A DNA stretch of 64,000 bases from Bin5 sp963662575 (GTDB lineage: Bacteria > Chloroflexota > Anaerolineae > Caldilineales > Caldilineaceae): the NCBI GenBank assembly GCA_963662575.1, contig OY759723.1, positions 620,001-684,000 on the forward strand, given 5' to 3'. The translations under genes were made by a program, and so were the position numbers. Below, piece by piece: positions 53,673 through 62,271 of the stretch (positions are counted from its first letter, which is position 1; the number at the start of each line of letters is the position of its first letter). The notes beneath the pieces are model-generated. The model searched no databases. It was not told where the DNA came from and saw nothing but the letters and a program-made list of their open reading frames with translations.

Positions 53673-54023
53673 ATCACATACAGAGAGTCAGTCTCCCAGA
53701 AACTCAATACCCTGAACCAGTTGAAAGGCGGTGGGTCAAGAGCGCCTCACAAGCCTCTGCTAATGTCTGTATGCCATCTGTTTGCTACACCTTAATCCAT
53801 ATGGCCGCAAGCATTTGCCCCGACCAAGAATTGGACTGCCCTAGCATCCGATGACCTCTACGATTTGGCAGGCTTTCAATCATGGTCGATGCCGCACCAA
53901 TGTAGGAAACTTATATCTTTGAAAAAACGTATATATCATCCCAGCAAGAACTACACTCGCTTGCACGTTCAAGAGATGTTTCAAGGAGAGAATTGTGAAC
54001 ATCTACCTGCAAGATCGGATTAA
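53673..54023 (+). pseudogene. Collapsed phosphorothioate-type HNH endonuclease gene
   Basis: Reads in one frame as two separated pieces of the family seen at 12941. The N-piece (about 53673-53790) has YRESVSQKLNTLNQL and SRAPHKPLL, aligning with DRESILEKFRTLNLW and ARAPHKPLL. The C-piece (about 53800-54023) has ASDDLYDLAGFQSW and YHPSKNYTRLHVQEMFQGE, aligning with VSDDAHGTAGFDEW and YYPNEDFTSWHVKEVFQGE. The two are joined by a deletion that removed the sulphur-binding middle and the HNH core but kept the frame, with a TAA stop at 53793. A dead second copy of a PT-dependent restriction gene. The spacer 54024-54271 shows nothing else. Confidence 0.85.
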
Positions 54024-54271
54024 TCGATCATCCAAGAGACCTTACTAGAAATATTCCTACCTGTTCTTTTCGCAGCCCACATGAGAGACCAGACTCCAGA
54101 ATATCTGGACGACCTGATACCGTCTTAATGCAAGGGGCATTGTATTCTACCATAGTGAGATAGTCCTTTCTGCTCTCAAAGGGCAGTGCTGTCTCGAATT
54201 GTTCAGTCCCTGTATTACTCGCGCTATGGAGGAGATATTTTAGTTCAGTGACCCAGGAACAGGAAACTCAC

Positions 54272-55069
54272 ATGCAAAAGAGGTGCTTCGAGAATCTTGA
54301 ATTTGTGCTCAAGAAAGAGACAAGGGGATCTCTTATGTCGCTTAAAGCCCGTGCATTCGCGCATCGCCGGAACTCGGGTTCTTTCATGGATGTTCTTGTC
54401 ACAGAGTATCCGTCTTTCCAGTTCTTAGAGGCCAGACGTGTAAGCGCTTCTGGAAGGAAATTTCGAGATGCCCTTTGGAAAGGCACACACCTTGAAAAAT
54501 CTATGTTAGAGCCTGCGAAGACACTGCATCTTCGAAGGAGATCAGTCACCCAAAAACATTCAACACCAGAGACAACTCTATTTCTGGTGCTCCCAGCTAG
54601 TCGTGGTTTTCTCCACTCCGAGTTAGACGTGACGAAGTCATCGAGATCAGAGGACTCATCCCGGGCACGCCTGGCAGCCAAGCTGCATTCGTCATTTGAA
54701 GCCGAACCTTTTGAGGATGGCATGGGTCATCCGGCTGAGGACATCATTGACCAGGTGTTACAGTCTGGGGAGGGTGCAAGTATCCTCAAATGGTTAAGAG
54801 AGTTCTGTTTGGATACTACACAGCCTAACTTCGCGGCGTCGGTCTTGCGTTGTCTGGGTCGTCAGATCGAACCAGGGACGGATGATTGGCGCACAGGCCT
54901 TGTGCGCGACGGTCTGGCATTGAGCGACTTAGAGATTCGGGACGCTGCGGTGCAGGCGGCAGAGTCGTGGGGAGACTCGGGCTTGGTTGACGTCCTGGAG
55001 TCCCATTTCGAGCCAGTGATATGGCTTAAGGACTATATCCACGACGTCATTGACGACCTCGGGCATTAG
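54272..55069 (+). CDS. Unknown protein with helical C-terminal domain, first gene of a pair
   Basis: 265 aa from the ATG at 54272 (AGGAA upstream; a GTG at 54248 is also in frame). The N-terminal half is basic and Ser/Arg-rich (LHLRRRSVTQKHS). The C-terminal half from about residue 165 is regular alpha-helical, with VLRCLGRQIEPG, LALSDLEIRDAAVQAAESWGDSG and SHFEPVIWLKDYIHDVIDDL, resembling HEAT/ARM-type repeats. Not recognised. The next gene begins 3 bp after its stop, so they are an operon. The location beside a dead restriction gene suggests a defence or toxin-immunity role; unproven. Confidence 0.55.
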   Translation: MQKRCFENLEFVLKKETRGSLMSLKARAFAHRRNSGSFMDVLVTEYPSFQFLEARRVSASGRKFRDALWKGTHLEKSMLEPAKTLHLRRRSVTQKHSTPETTLFLVLPASRGFLHSELDVTKSSRSEDSSRARLAAKLHSSFEAEPFEDGMGHPAEDIIDQVLQSGEGASILKWLREFCLDTTQPNFAASVLRCLGRQIEPGTDDWRTGLVRDGLALSDLEIRDAAVQAAESWGDSGLVDVLESHFEPVIWLKDYIHDVIDDLGH

Positions 55070-55072
55070 TCG

Positions 55073-55591
55073 ATGTTCCTGGCTCGCAAAATATCTCGTG
55101 TCAAGTGGGAACGCAAACATGGTTTTGCCGATGGCGAAATACCTGCCGATGCCGTCACAACTGACCTCCGTACGCATGGGAATTCGCTGTCCTTTTGGCA
55201 ATGCGGCAATGCAACCATACACGAAATTGAAGAAGCCGCTCTTGCGCTTGCAACCGCAGGAAATCAAGTCGAAAAACTTGACATCGTCTGGCTATCCGAT
55301 GACGACCTGCGCGCTGATGGCCAGACCTGGGCTGAAACCGAAGGGCGAACACAGGTCACAGATTTGATCAGGCTGCACGTTGATCTCACCTTGCTCGACT
55401 ACGTGCGCCTCGGCAAAGTCGCTCATCGAATCGTTTCGGCGATTGAGGAAGGTAGGTACAAGCGACTCACCAGAAGGCGCGTCACAGATTTGATTGCGAC
55501 TGCGGTCCGAAGAGGAAGGGTTGAACTTGATGACCTTGAGGAGAAAATAAAGCGTGAAGTAAGCAAGTCGCTTGCAAGGACAGAGGAGTAA
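55073..55591 (+). CDS. Unknown protein, second gene of a pair
   Basis: 172 aa. Starts MFLARKISRVKWERKHGFADGEIPADAVTTDLRTHGNSLSFWQCG, a globular-looking N-terminal half, followed by an all-alpha, Arg/Glu-rich C-terminal half (IEEGRYKRLTRRRVTDLIATAVRRGRVELDDLEEK). Coupled to the upstream gene by a 3-bp gap. No family assigned. The pair could be an effector and its partner. Confidence 0.55.
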   Translation: MFLARKISRVKWERKHGFADGEIPADAVTTDLRTHGNSLSFWQCGNATIHEIEEAALALATAGNQVEKLDIVWLSDDDLRADGQTWAETEGRTQVTDLIRLHVDLTLLDYVRLGKVAHRIVSAIEEGRYKRLTRRRVTDLIATAVRRGRVELDDLEEKIKREVSKSLARTEE

Positions 55592-55707
55592 AGCTCTAAT
55601 CCAGTCTGGGATGCGATGGCCAGATGCAGAAAAATGAAGTGGCTTGCATACCGCTCGGTGCTGAGCCGCGTAGCCCCAGGGTTCCTGTCCCGTGCGAAAG
55701 GATCACT

Positions 55708-56478
55708 ATGACCACATATCAACCCGTACTCACGAAAGACGAGGTCCGGCTGTACCATGAGCAGGGGTGGGCGGGGCCGTTTACGCTGATCTCGGAGGAG
55801 GAGATGGCGGGGGTGCGGGGGAGGATTGATGAGGAAATTCTGGAGGTGGGGAAGGCGCAGGGGCTGGAGGAGAAGGACTATTTTCATAACCGGCATCTGG
55901 ATAACAGGTGCGTTTATGAGCTGCTGAGCCATCCGAACCTGGTGGAGAGGGCGGCGAGCCTGCTGGGGCCGCATTTGGTGCTTTGGCGGACGAATTTTCA
56001 GATCAAGGCGCCGCTGAGCGAGCAGGAGGACTGGGATACGGAGGTGCGGTGGCACCAGGATTGCGCGTATTTTCAGCCTTCGCCGAATGTAATTCTGTCG
56101 GCTTGGATCGCGGTGGACAGGACGACGCGGGCGAACGGGTGTATGCAGGTGCTGCCGGGCAGCCATAAGCGGCTTTATCCGCACATCAGCGACCCGGACG
56201 CCAAGGTTTTCGGCAAGGGCGTCGATCCGTCTATGTTTGATGCGAGCGAGGCGGTCGATCTGGAGCTGAAGCCGGGTGAGTTTATCTTTTTCAATGAGAG
56301 TACGCTGCACTATTCGCCGCCGAACAAGTCGGAGACGAGGCGGTTTGGGATTACGCCGCGGCTGACGGTGCCGTTTGTGGATGTGGGCAGACGCGAGCAG
56401 ATCGATGTGCTGATGGTGAAGGGTGAAGATTATATGGGGTTCTATAATGTGGTGGAGCCGCCTGAGGGCAGGGGATAG
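55708..56478 (+). CDS. Phytanoyl-CoA dioxygenase (PhyH) family protein
   Basis: 256 aa from the ATG at 55708 (AAAGGA 6 nt upstream; longer frame from 55624 is less likely). Fe(II)/2-oxoglutarate oxygenase with H116 and D118 in RWHQDCAYF, distal H201 in STLHYSPPNKSETRRFGITPR (Arg for 2-oxoglutarate), and GCMQVLPGSHK in between. Substrate unknown. GC-rich and codon-biased like the metabolic genes, unlike the two genes upstream. Its final about 200 bp and terminator are duplicated at 58975-59292. Confidence 0.88.
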   Translation: MTTYQPVLTKDEVRLYHEQGWAGPFTLISEEEMAGVRGRIDEEILEVGKAQGLEEKDYFHNRHLDNRCVYELLSHPNLVERAASLLGPHLVLWRTNFQIKAPLSEQEDWDTEVRWHQDCAYFQPSPNVILSAWIAVDRTTRANGCMQVLPGSHKRLYPHISDPDAKVFGKGVDPSMFDASEAVDLELKPGEFIFFNESTLHYSPPNKSETRRFGITPRLTVPFVDVGRREQIDVLMVKGEDYMGFYNVVEPPEGRG

Positions 56479-56518
56479 GGGCTAGAGGATAAGGGTTAGA
56501 AACTGCATAGTTTTGAGG

Positions 56519-56546
56519 GGCGCGAAAGGAGTCTTTCGCGCCTTTT
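56519..56546 (+). terminator. Rho-independent terminator after the PhyH gene
   Basis: A 10-bp stem GGCGCGAAAG / CTTTCGCGCC with a 4-nt loop, followed by TTTT. A related terminator lies at 59267-59292 after the duplicated gene end, with paired stem changes. Confidence 0.8.
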
Positions 56547-56823
56547 CGCGCTTGGGGAATGAAGCCGGGAGGCCGTGGAAAGTGGGCAGTGATCAGGTGC
56601 GGCACTGGTGGCCGGGCACTGGTATACAGGCACCTGTCGCCGGCAAGAGCCGTACCATTTGTATACTACAGCGCGGGGCGGGTTGATGTGGGCCATGGTT
56701 GCGAGTCGTTGAGATATGGGACGGGATGACACGGAAGATATGTGCTTCCCCGTTCCACAGTAGATGCTGTTGTGCTGACAACAGGTTGACGCGTTGCGCG
56801 CGCAGAATGCGGGCCTGGAACGT

Positions 56824-58209
56824 CTACCAGGCCAGATGCTTTATGTTCCCTTCCTCGTCGATGGTGAAGATGTACGGTTTGTTCACGTCGTACTCGTTAT
56901 CAACATAGAAGGTCGAGACGCGCAGCAGGCGGTTGTAGGTGAGGTAGTGGACGACGACCTCCTTGCCGGTTCCGCTGTTGATACCGCGGTAGAGTTCCAC
57001 TTCGGGCGGCACATGGCCGAATGGATAGTCGGACACCATTGCGCTGATCGAATCGAATATCGGGCCACTGAAAACCTTGCTGTTGCCCACGTAGATGAAG
57101 TGAAGCGCGCCGATCTTGTTTCGGCAGACCTGCACCGGCGTGGCCTGATGGGGCACAATGCAGGGCGAAGCCCACGGCGATGTAGGCTTGGGGGTTGGCC
57201 GTAGGCTCGTCGGCCTGTTGACCTGCGGTTCGCCGGGCGTTTTGGTCGGTGCGGGGCTGGGCAGGCCGGCTGGCTGCAAGGGGCTCGATGGCTGCGTTGC
57301 AGTGGCTGTAGCCGTGGGGGTGGCGGTTGGCTGCTTCCGAGGCGGCGCCTGCGTGGCTGTGGCCGTAGCTGTAGGGGTGGCGGTTGGCTGCTTCCGAGGC
57401 GGCGCCTGCGTGGCTGTGGCCGTAGCTGTAGGGGTGGCGATTGGTTGCTTCCGAAGCGGCGCCTGCGTTGCTGTGGCCTTAGCTGTAGGGGTGGCGGTTG
57501 GCGGATTCGGAGGCGGTGCCTGCGTAGGCGTGGGGGTGGCGGTCGGCGGATTCGGCGTCTGCGTAGGCGTGGGGGTGGCGGTTGGCGGATTCGGCGTCTG
57601 CGTGGGCGTGGGGGTGGCGGTCGGCGGATTCGGCGTCTGCGTAGGCGTGGGGGTGGCGGTTGGCGGCTGCAGGTCGCCGACTTCAAAGTCCACCGTGTCG
57701 GTAAGCGTGACTTTCTTATCCGAGTCGGACTCGGCGTAGGTAACGGTCAGTTTGAGGGTATAGGAGCCAGGTTGACAGTCCCTTTTTACGCGCAGAGGAA
57801 ACTGGCTTACCCTTCTGGAGGGGAGGTAGAACGCTGGCGCGAATATCCAGTCTCTATTCGATCCTTGCCCTTCGCAGATGTCTGGATTGGTATCGCTGTT
57901 ACGGCTCAGTATGTCGAAGCGGTAAACTACGGATGTGAATATGTCTCTGTAGTCACAGTCATTGTCATTGTTCTGATCGATGCAGGGGAAATTCTTGAGA
58001 ATAAAACCGGCGGACAAGTACTCTCCTGGCGGCACTGTGTGGTCCAGCAGAGCGGAATCAATGAACGGCGCGGGTGATTTGGCGAAGATATAGGGTAGGC
58101 CGGGAGTGACGAGTGCGGCTAGAAAGGCAAGAAGCAGCACACCCAACCCGGCCAGCCTGATGATCGGATTCCTGTGACCTGTTTGTTTCGGTTCCCTTGA
58201 CATTTTCAT
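56824..58209 (-). CDS. Exported Pro/Thr-repeat surface protein
   Basis: 461 aa from the ATG at 58209 (the second Met, 58203, is possible). An N-terminal basic stretch and hydrophobic helix (IRLAGLGVLLLAFLAALVTPGLPY) suggest export or membrane anchoring. A beta-type domain follows (VVYRFDILSRN, LRVKRDCQPGSYTLKLTVTYAESDSDKKVTLTD), then about 150 residues of low-complexity repeats: four of the type TATPTPTQTPNPP and three of the type ATPTATATATQAPPRKQP, a wall-spanning or flexible stalk. The C-terminal domain has NSGTGKEVVVHYLTYNRLLRVSTFYVDNEYD. Role unknown; adhesin or envelope protein is a guess. A decayed paralogue lies directly upstream (58217-58645). Confidence 0.6.
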   Translation of the reverse strand: MKMSREPKQTGHRNPIIRLAGLGVLLLAFLAALVTPGLPYIFAKSPAPFIDSALLDHTVPPGEYLSAGFILKNFPCIDQNNDNDCDYRDIFTSVVYRFDILSRNSDTNPDICEGQGSNRDWIFAPAFYLPSRRVSQFPLRVKRDCQPGSYTLKLTVTYAESDSDKKVTLTDTVDFEVGDLQPPTATPTPTQTPNPPTATPTPTQTPNPPTATPTPTQTPNPPTATPTPTQAPPPNPPTATPTAKATATQAPLRKQPIATPTATATATQAPPRKQPTATPTATATATQAPPRKQPTATPTATATATQPSSPLQPAGLPSPAPTKTPGEPQVNRPTSLRPTPKPTSPWASPCIVPHQATPVQVCRNKIGALHFIYVGNSKVFSGPIFDSISAMVSDYPFGHVPPEVELYRGINSGTGKEVVVHYLTYNRLLRVSTFYVDNEYDVNKPYIFTIDEEGNIKHLAW

Positions 58210-58216
58210 CTCGCTT

Positions 58217-58645
58217 TCAGACGGACGAAACCTTATCGACCGGTACCACACTCAGCGGATATTGGATGACGACCTCCGTGCCGGAGCCAGGATTATCGCC
58301 GTGACAGATCTCAATTCCGCCCGTGCCGCAACCCTTCGGATACAAGGCGGCACAGGCGGCGCAGGTGTGTATTCGCGGGGCTGGGTAGGCCCTGCCGTCC
58401 AGCCTGATGAAGTAATTGCTATGCATGCCGGCGTCGTCTCTGCAGAGACTTGTGCCGGCGCGGCCGAATGCGAGACGATGCACCTTTTCTCAGCACGTTC
58501 CTGCGCGGTACAGGGCATCGTTGGCACCGGTGTCCTGGTCGCTGTCGGTGGCGGAGTATTGGTCTCCATCGGCATTGGGTCGTTGATCACTTTCGGCGCC
58601 GGTGTGTCATCGGGTTCAGCTGACGGTTGCTCGGTTGACGTGAAT
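58217..58645 (-). pseudogene. Decayed paralogue of the Pro/Thr-repeat protein
   Basis: Minus-strand residues show the same architecture as the C-terminal part of the 56824 gene. A short TPPPTATRTPVPT stretch is followed by RCIVSHSAAPAQV (compare SPCIVPHQATPVQV), then in the next frame CRDDAGMHSNYFIRLDGRAY and GSGTEVVIQYPLSVVPVD (compare GTGKEVVVHYLTYNRLLRVS). A frameshift at about 58450 separates the halves. Most of the N-terminus is missing. Confidence 0.7.
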
Positions 58646-58705
58646 TCCCAGCAGAACAGAACGTTCTCAGATGAAAGCTTGGACCATATCAGGTCCAGAC
58701 AGAAC

Positions 58706-58740
58706 GAGGGAATCCACAGGTTGTGCCTGTGGATTCCCTC
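58706..58740. promoter_or_regulatory. Perfect 15-bp-stem hairpin
   Basis: GAGGGAATCCACAGG and its exact reverse complement flank a 5-nt loop (TTGTG). No T-run follows on either strand. Just upstream of the decayed paralogue on the minus strand; could be a leftover terminator stem or a mobile-element end. Confidence 0.6.
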
Positions 58741-58974
58741 AGTTTGGGATAGATTGACTCCTACAGTTCCTAAAGGAACAAGCTCACAGAGCCTTCAGGG
58801 CAGGGTACGACATTTGTGTCCCGCAGGTCCTCATTTCGGGAAATTGTCGAGCGGGAGCCAGCAGGTTGTCTGCAATGGGAAGCTATTTGTGTGAGTTATG
58901 GAGTGGGAACGGAGTCGCGAATTGGGAGAGGTTCTGTCCGTGAAAGGGGGGTGATATTGGCGAGGAGATTCCGG

Positions 58975-59181
58975 AGTCGGGGCGGGTGAGTTCATCTTCT
59001 TTACCGAGAGCACGCTCTACTACTCGCTGCCGAACAGGTCGGAGACGCGGCGCTTCGGCATCACGCCGCGGATGACTGTGCCGTTTGTGGATGTGGGCAG
59101 ACGCGAGCAGATCGATGTGCTGATGGTGAAGGGCGAAGATTATATGGGGTTCTATAATGTGGTGGAACCGCCGAACGGCAG
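58975..59181 (+). pseudogene. Duplicated 3' end of the PhyH gene
   Basis: About 200 bp closely match 56270-56475, including a stretch of more than 70 bp (around 59085-59160) that differs by one base or so; it encodes the end of the oxygenase (VPFVDVGRREQIDVLMVKGED). No upstream part of the gene is present. A terminator-like hairpin similar to that of the intact copy follows at 59267, so gene end and terminator were copied together. Confidence 0.85.
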
Positions 59182-59232
59182 TGGTCAGTGGTCAGTGGTC
59201 AGTGGTCAGTGGTCAGTGGTCAGTGGTCAGTA
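59180..59232. repeat. AGTGGTC heptamer tandem repeat
   Basis: About seven head-to-tail copies of AGTGGTC. Shorter runs of the same heptamer, with GTTAG/GATC variants, occur at about 18143, 18545, 21647, 39413, 59963 and 63690, always outside genes and usually near gene ends. Confidence 0.9.
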
Positions 59233-59266
59233 ACTGCGGCGGCTGATCTACGAGGGATGGTACGGA

Positions 59267-59292
59267 CGCGAAGGGTTTCCTTCGCGCTTTTT
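59267..59292 (+). terminator. Terminator of the duplicated PhyH gene end
   Basis: An 8-bp stem CGCGAAGG / CCTTCGCG, 4-nt loop, then C and five Ts. Homologous to 56519-56546; the stem has a paired change (AAAG to AAGG with CTTT to CCTT). Confidence 0.75.
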
Positions 59293-59329
59293 CGCGCTTG
59301 GAGACGGAAGCCGGAGGGCAGGGGAACTG

Positions 59330-59965
59330 CGGGGGAACTACGGGGGAACTGCAGGGGTTAAGGGGCTGAGACAGCATGTAGGGGGTAGACACTGTTGGCT
59401 AGACATCTTGTTGGGGACGAATGAACAGGGTGGCTAGCCAGAGGGGGGCGTTGCGGGGGCGCGGAACTACAGGGGAACCGCGGGGGAACTACGGGGGAAC
59501 TGCAGGGGAACGGCGGGGGTTAAGGGGTTGAGACAGCATGTAGGGGGTAGACACTGTTGGCTAGATATTTTGCTGGGGACGAATGAACAGGGTGGCTAGC
59601 CAGAGGGGGGCGTTGCGGGGGCGCGGAACTACAGGGGAACCGCGGGGGAACTGCGGGGGAACTGCAGGGGAACTGCAGGGGTTAAGGGGTTGAGACAGCA
59701 TGTAGGGGGTAGACACTGTTGGCTAGACATCTTGTTGGGGACGAATGAACAGGGTGGCTAGCCAGAGGGGGGCGTTGCGGGGGCGCGGAACTACAGGGGA
59801 ACCGCGGGGGAACTGCGGGGGTTAAGGGGTTGAGACAGCATGTAGGGGGTAGACACTGTTGGCTAGATATTTTGCTGGGGAAGAATGAACAGGGTGGCTA
59901 GCCAGGGCGGGGCGTTGCGGGGGCGCAGCCCCTGCACAAGGGAGGGCCGAAGGCCCGACCGCCCA
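59330..59965. repeat. Tandem array of about 160-bp units
   Basis: Four units begin with TTAAGGGG(C/T)TGAGACAGC at 59358, 59520, 59682 and 59822 (periods 162, 162 and 140 bp). Each contains TAGGGGGTAGACACTGTTGGCTAGA, an AATGAACAGGGTGGCTAGCC section, GGGGCGTTGCGGGGGCG and a variable number of GGGGAACTGCNG-type dodecamers. The last unit ends in the dispersed hairpin core (59911-59965). No coding potential; the whole 59.2-60.06 kb stretch is repeats. Confidence 0.88.
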
Positions 59966-60063
59966 GAACTGCAGTGGTCAGTGATCAGTGGATAGTGGTC
60001 AGTTGTCAGTGGATGGTTGACGGAGCGTTGCAGTTTGGAGGTGTTGGGCGAATTTTCAGGGGG

Positions 60064-61698
60064 TTATTCTTCGACTAGTAGCTCGCTGGGGTACATCATG
60101 CGCCAGGGGCCGGGCATCTCTCCGACGGGGACTTCGATCACGACGGGGAGGTCTGCGGCGATGGCGTCGGTGAGGGCGTCACGGAGACTGTTGGCGGAGT
60201 TTACCCGGACACCTGTTGCGCCAAAGGACTGGACGAAGGCGACGAAGTCGGGATTTACGAGGTCTGAGGAGATGACGCGGCCGGCGTAGAGCTCTTTCTG
60301 CATGCGGCGGACGTTGCCGTAGGCGCTGTCGTTGAAGACGACGGAAACGGTGTTGATGCCGTGCTGCACGGCGGTGGCCAGTTCGGTTGCGCAGTAGAGG
60401 AAGCCGCCGTCGCCGGCGATGGAGAGGACCGAGCGATCGGGGGCGGCTACTTTTGCGCCGAGCGCGGTGGGGAATCCCCAGCCCAGGGTGCCCTGATAGT
60501 TGGGGGTGAGGAATGTGCGCGGCTGGTAGACGGGCATGGCCATGTTGCTGGCATAGCCGACCTGCGTTAACTCATCGACGAAAATGCCATCGTCGGGCAG
60601 GGCGTCGCGGATGGCGCGAATGTAGTCGATCTGGGGTTGGAAGGAGTCGAAGAGCTCTTCCATCTGCCTGTGCAGAGCAAGCATTTCGGCTGTGCGGGAA
60701 GGGCGCTGGCGGTTGAAGCGCGGCAGGCGCGGCAGCAGGGCGCGCAGGGCATCCTTGCTGTCGGCCGCGATCGTGACGGCTGCAGAGGCTAAAAAGCCTG
60801 ATTCCTGGGGCGCGATGTCAATGCGTATCAGAGAGAGATGGTCGGGGCTCTTCCACTGAATTAGCGGCTTGGTCAAGCGTGTGCCGATGGCGATGGCGAG
60901 GTCGGCCTGTTCCCAGAGGGGTTCGCCGGCTGCGTAGGTGTGACTGAAAGGATGGCGGCTGGAGAGGATGCCGCGCCCGCGGCCGCTGGCGATGACAGGG
61001 GCCTGGAGGGCTTCGGACAGGGCGCGGACCTCTTCGCCCGCGTCCTTTGCGCCGCCGCCGACGAATATGACGGGGTTGTGTGCCTCGCCCAAGAGCCGGG
61101 CTGCTTCTTCGATGGTGTCGGTATCCACTGCTGGCCGGCGCACGGTGAGAGGCAGTGGCGCGTCGTCCATTTGCGCCTGGCCGGCATAGACGTTCAGAGG
61201 GATCTCCAGCCCGACGGGCCGCGGGCGGTTTGAGCGCATTTCGCTGAGCGCCATGGCCAGCAGTTTTGGGAGCTCATCGGGGCTTTCGGCGCGGCGGGCC
61301 CACTTGGTGAGCGAACGCATAACAACCAACTGATCCGGGATCTCGTGCAACAGTCCGTAATCGCGGCCGATCTGGTCGGTATGGATCTGGCCGGCGAGGC
61401 AGAGTACGGGCGCATTGGTGGCGTAGGCGGTTGCGAGCGCGGCGGTGGTGTTGAGGAATCCGGGGCCGGGCACGACAGCGTAGACGCCGGTCTTTCCGGA
61501 GGCGAGCGCGTAGCCGAGGGCCATGTAGGCTGCACCCTGCTCGTGGCGCGTATGGATGGAGCGTATCTGGTCGCCGGCATCGTAAACGGCGTTATAGAAG
61601 TGGTCGTTCTGGACGCCGGGCAGGCCGAAAATCGTGTCGATGCCGTGGGAGAGGAGGGCTTGGACAAGCGCTTCGCCGCCGGTGCGGATGGTGTTCAT
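60064..61698 (-). CDS. Thiamine-diphosphate-dependent enzyme, acetolactate synthase-like
   Basis: 544 aa, three-domain ThDP enzyme. The N-terminal PYR domain has the catalytic Glu53 in RHEQGAAYMALGYA. The middle domain has NPVIFVGGGAKDAGE. The C-terminal PP domain has the ThDP/Mg2+ motif GDGGFLYCATELATAVQHGINTVSVVFNDSAYGN at about 425-458. Total length and motif order match the acetolactate synthase/benzoylformate decarboxylase superfamily. No regulatory subunit gene is adjacent and branched-chain synthesis genes are absent here, so a decarboxylase or carboligase of another pathway is as likely. The gene lies between repeat-rich gaps on its own. Confidence 0.88.
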   Translation of the reverse strand: MNTIRTGGEALVQALLSHGIDTIFGLPGVQNDHFYNAVYDAGDQIRSIHTRHEQGAAYMALGYALASGKTGVYAVVPGPGFLNTTAALATAYATNAPVLCLAGQIHTDQIGRDYGLLHEIPDQLVVMRSLTKWARRAESPDELPKLLAMALSEMRSNRPRPVGLEIPLNVYAGQAQMDDAPLPLTVRRPAVDTDTIEEAARLLGEAHNPVIFVGGGAKDAGEEVRALSEALQAPVIASGRGRGILSSRHPFSHTYAAGEPLWEQADLAIAIGTRLTKPLIQWKSPDHLSLIRIDIAPQESGFLASAAVTIAADSKDALRALLPRLPRFNRQRPSRTAEMLALHRQMEELFDSFQPQIDYIRAIRDALPDDGIFVDELTQVGYASNMAMPVYQPRTFLTPNYQGTLGWGFPTALGAKVAAPDRSVLSIAGDGGFLYCATELATAVQHGINTVSVVFNDSAYGNVRRMQKELYAGRVISSDLVNPDFVAFVQSFGATGVRVNSANSLRDALTDAIAADLPVVIEVPVGEMPGPWRMMYPSELLVEE

Positions 61699-62271
61699 GG
61701 GCTGCGCTCTTGGATGTGTGGGCTAGTGCGTGGTCGAGCCATCAGCGCAAGAGTTGTTGACGATTCTCTATGGTTGACAAAGATTGTGATCAAGTCTGCA
61801 CTGTACGCCAGTTGTTGTCGAACAGTTTGTCAGGCGTGTGCAGCCCCAACTTTTGGACAGCCGCTGTCGATTTCAGGATTTTCGGGATTGCTGTAGCACA
61901 CCTTTCATGCTTTTGGCCCCATCTGCAGTGCCTTTGTCGACCGGCCCTTTATCTCCGCCGCTGTTCAGGCTATCTATTTGCCTATTCGTAGGCAGACGCC
62001 ACCTTGGCTGAGCCGCACCGCTGGAATCAGGGCGTACGGTCGGTGAGGCATGTTTTTGTAGGGGGGCGTTGCGGGGGCGCAGCCCCTGCACAAGGGAGGC
62101 CGCTTGCGGCCGACCGCCCAAAATACAACAATGAGGGGAGAAAGAACACCTTTGCTCGCCTCGTTCAGGGTTGCGAATCAGTTGCGGCTGAGTAGTTACG
62201 TTTTCAGTTCTTAGTTTTTAGTGAACACCTTCCTGTTGCTGAGACAGGATTGCGTTGCTAAACACTGCGGT
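61699..62271. other. Repeat-bearing gap between TPP and DUF1800 genes
   Basis: No gene. 61699-62000 shows no recognisable feature. 62000-62199 holds a shortened copy of the element described at 39200. 62200-62271 is an AT-rich TTTTCAGTTCTTAG stretch like that at 24241. Confidence 0.6.
62000..62199. mobile_element. Shortened relative of the 459-bp IS66-like element
   Basis: From about 62038 to 62199 it is collinear with the right part of the element at 39200, ending in the same inverted repeat (CAGTTGCGGCTGAGTAGTTAC). It contains one hairpin core (about 62067-62121) instead of two. A weak left end (CTGAGCCGCACC near 62008) may be the decayed partner repeat. No target duplication found. Confidence 0.65.

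Noticed and set aside
59180..59965. CRISPR-like array
   Set aside because: Repeats are contiguous heptamers and 140-162-bp tandem units without unique spacers, and no cas gene is nearby.
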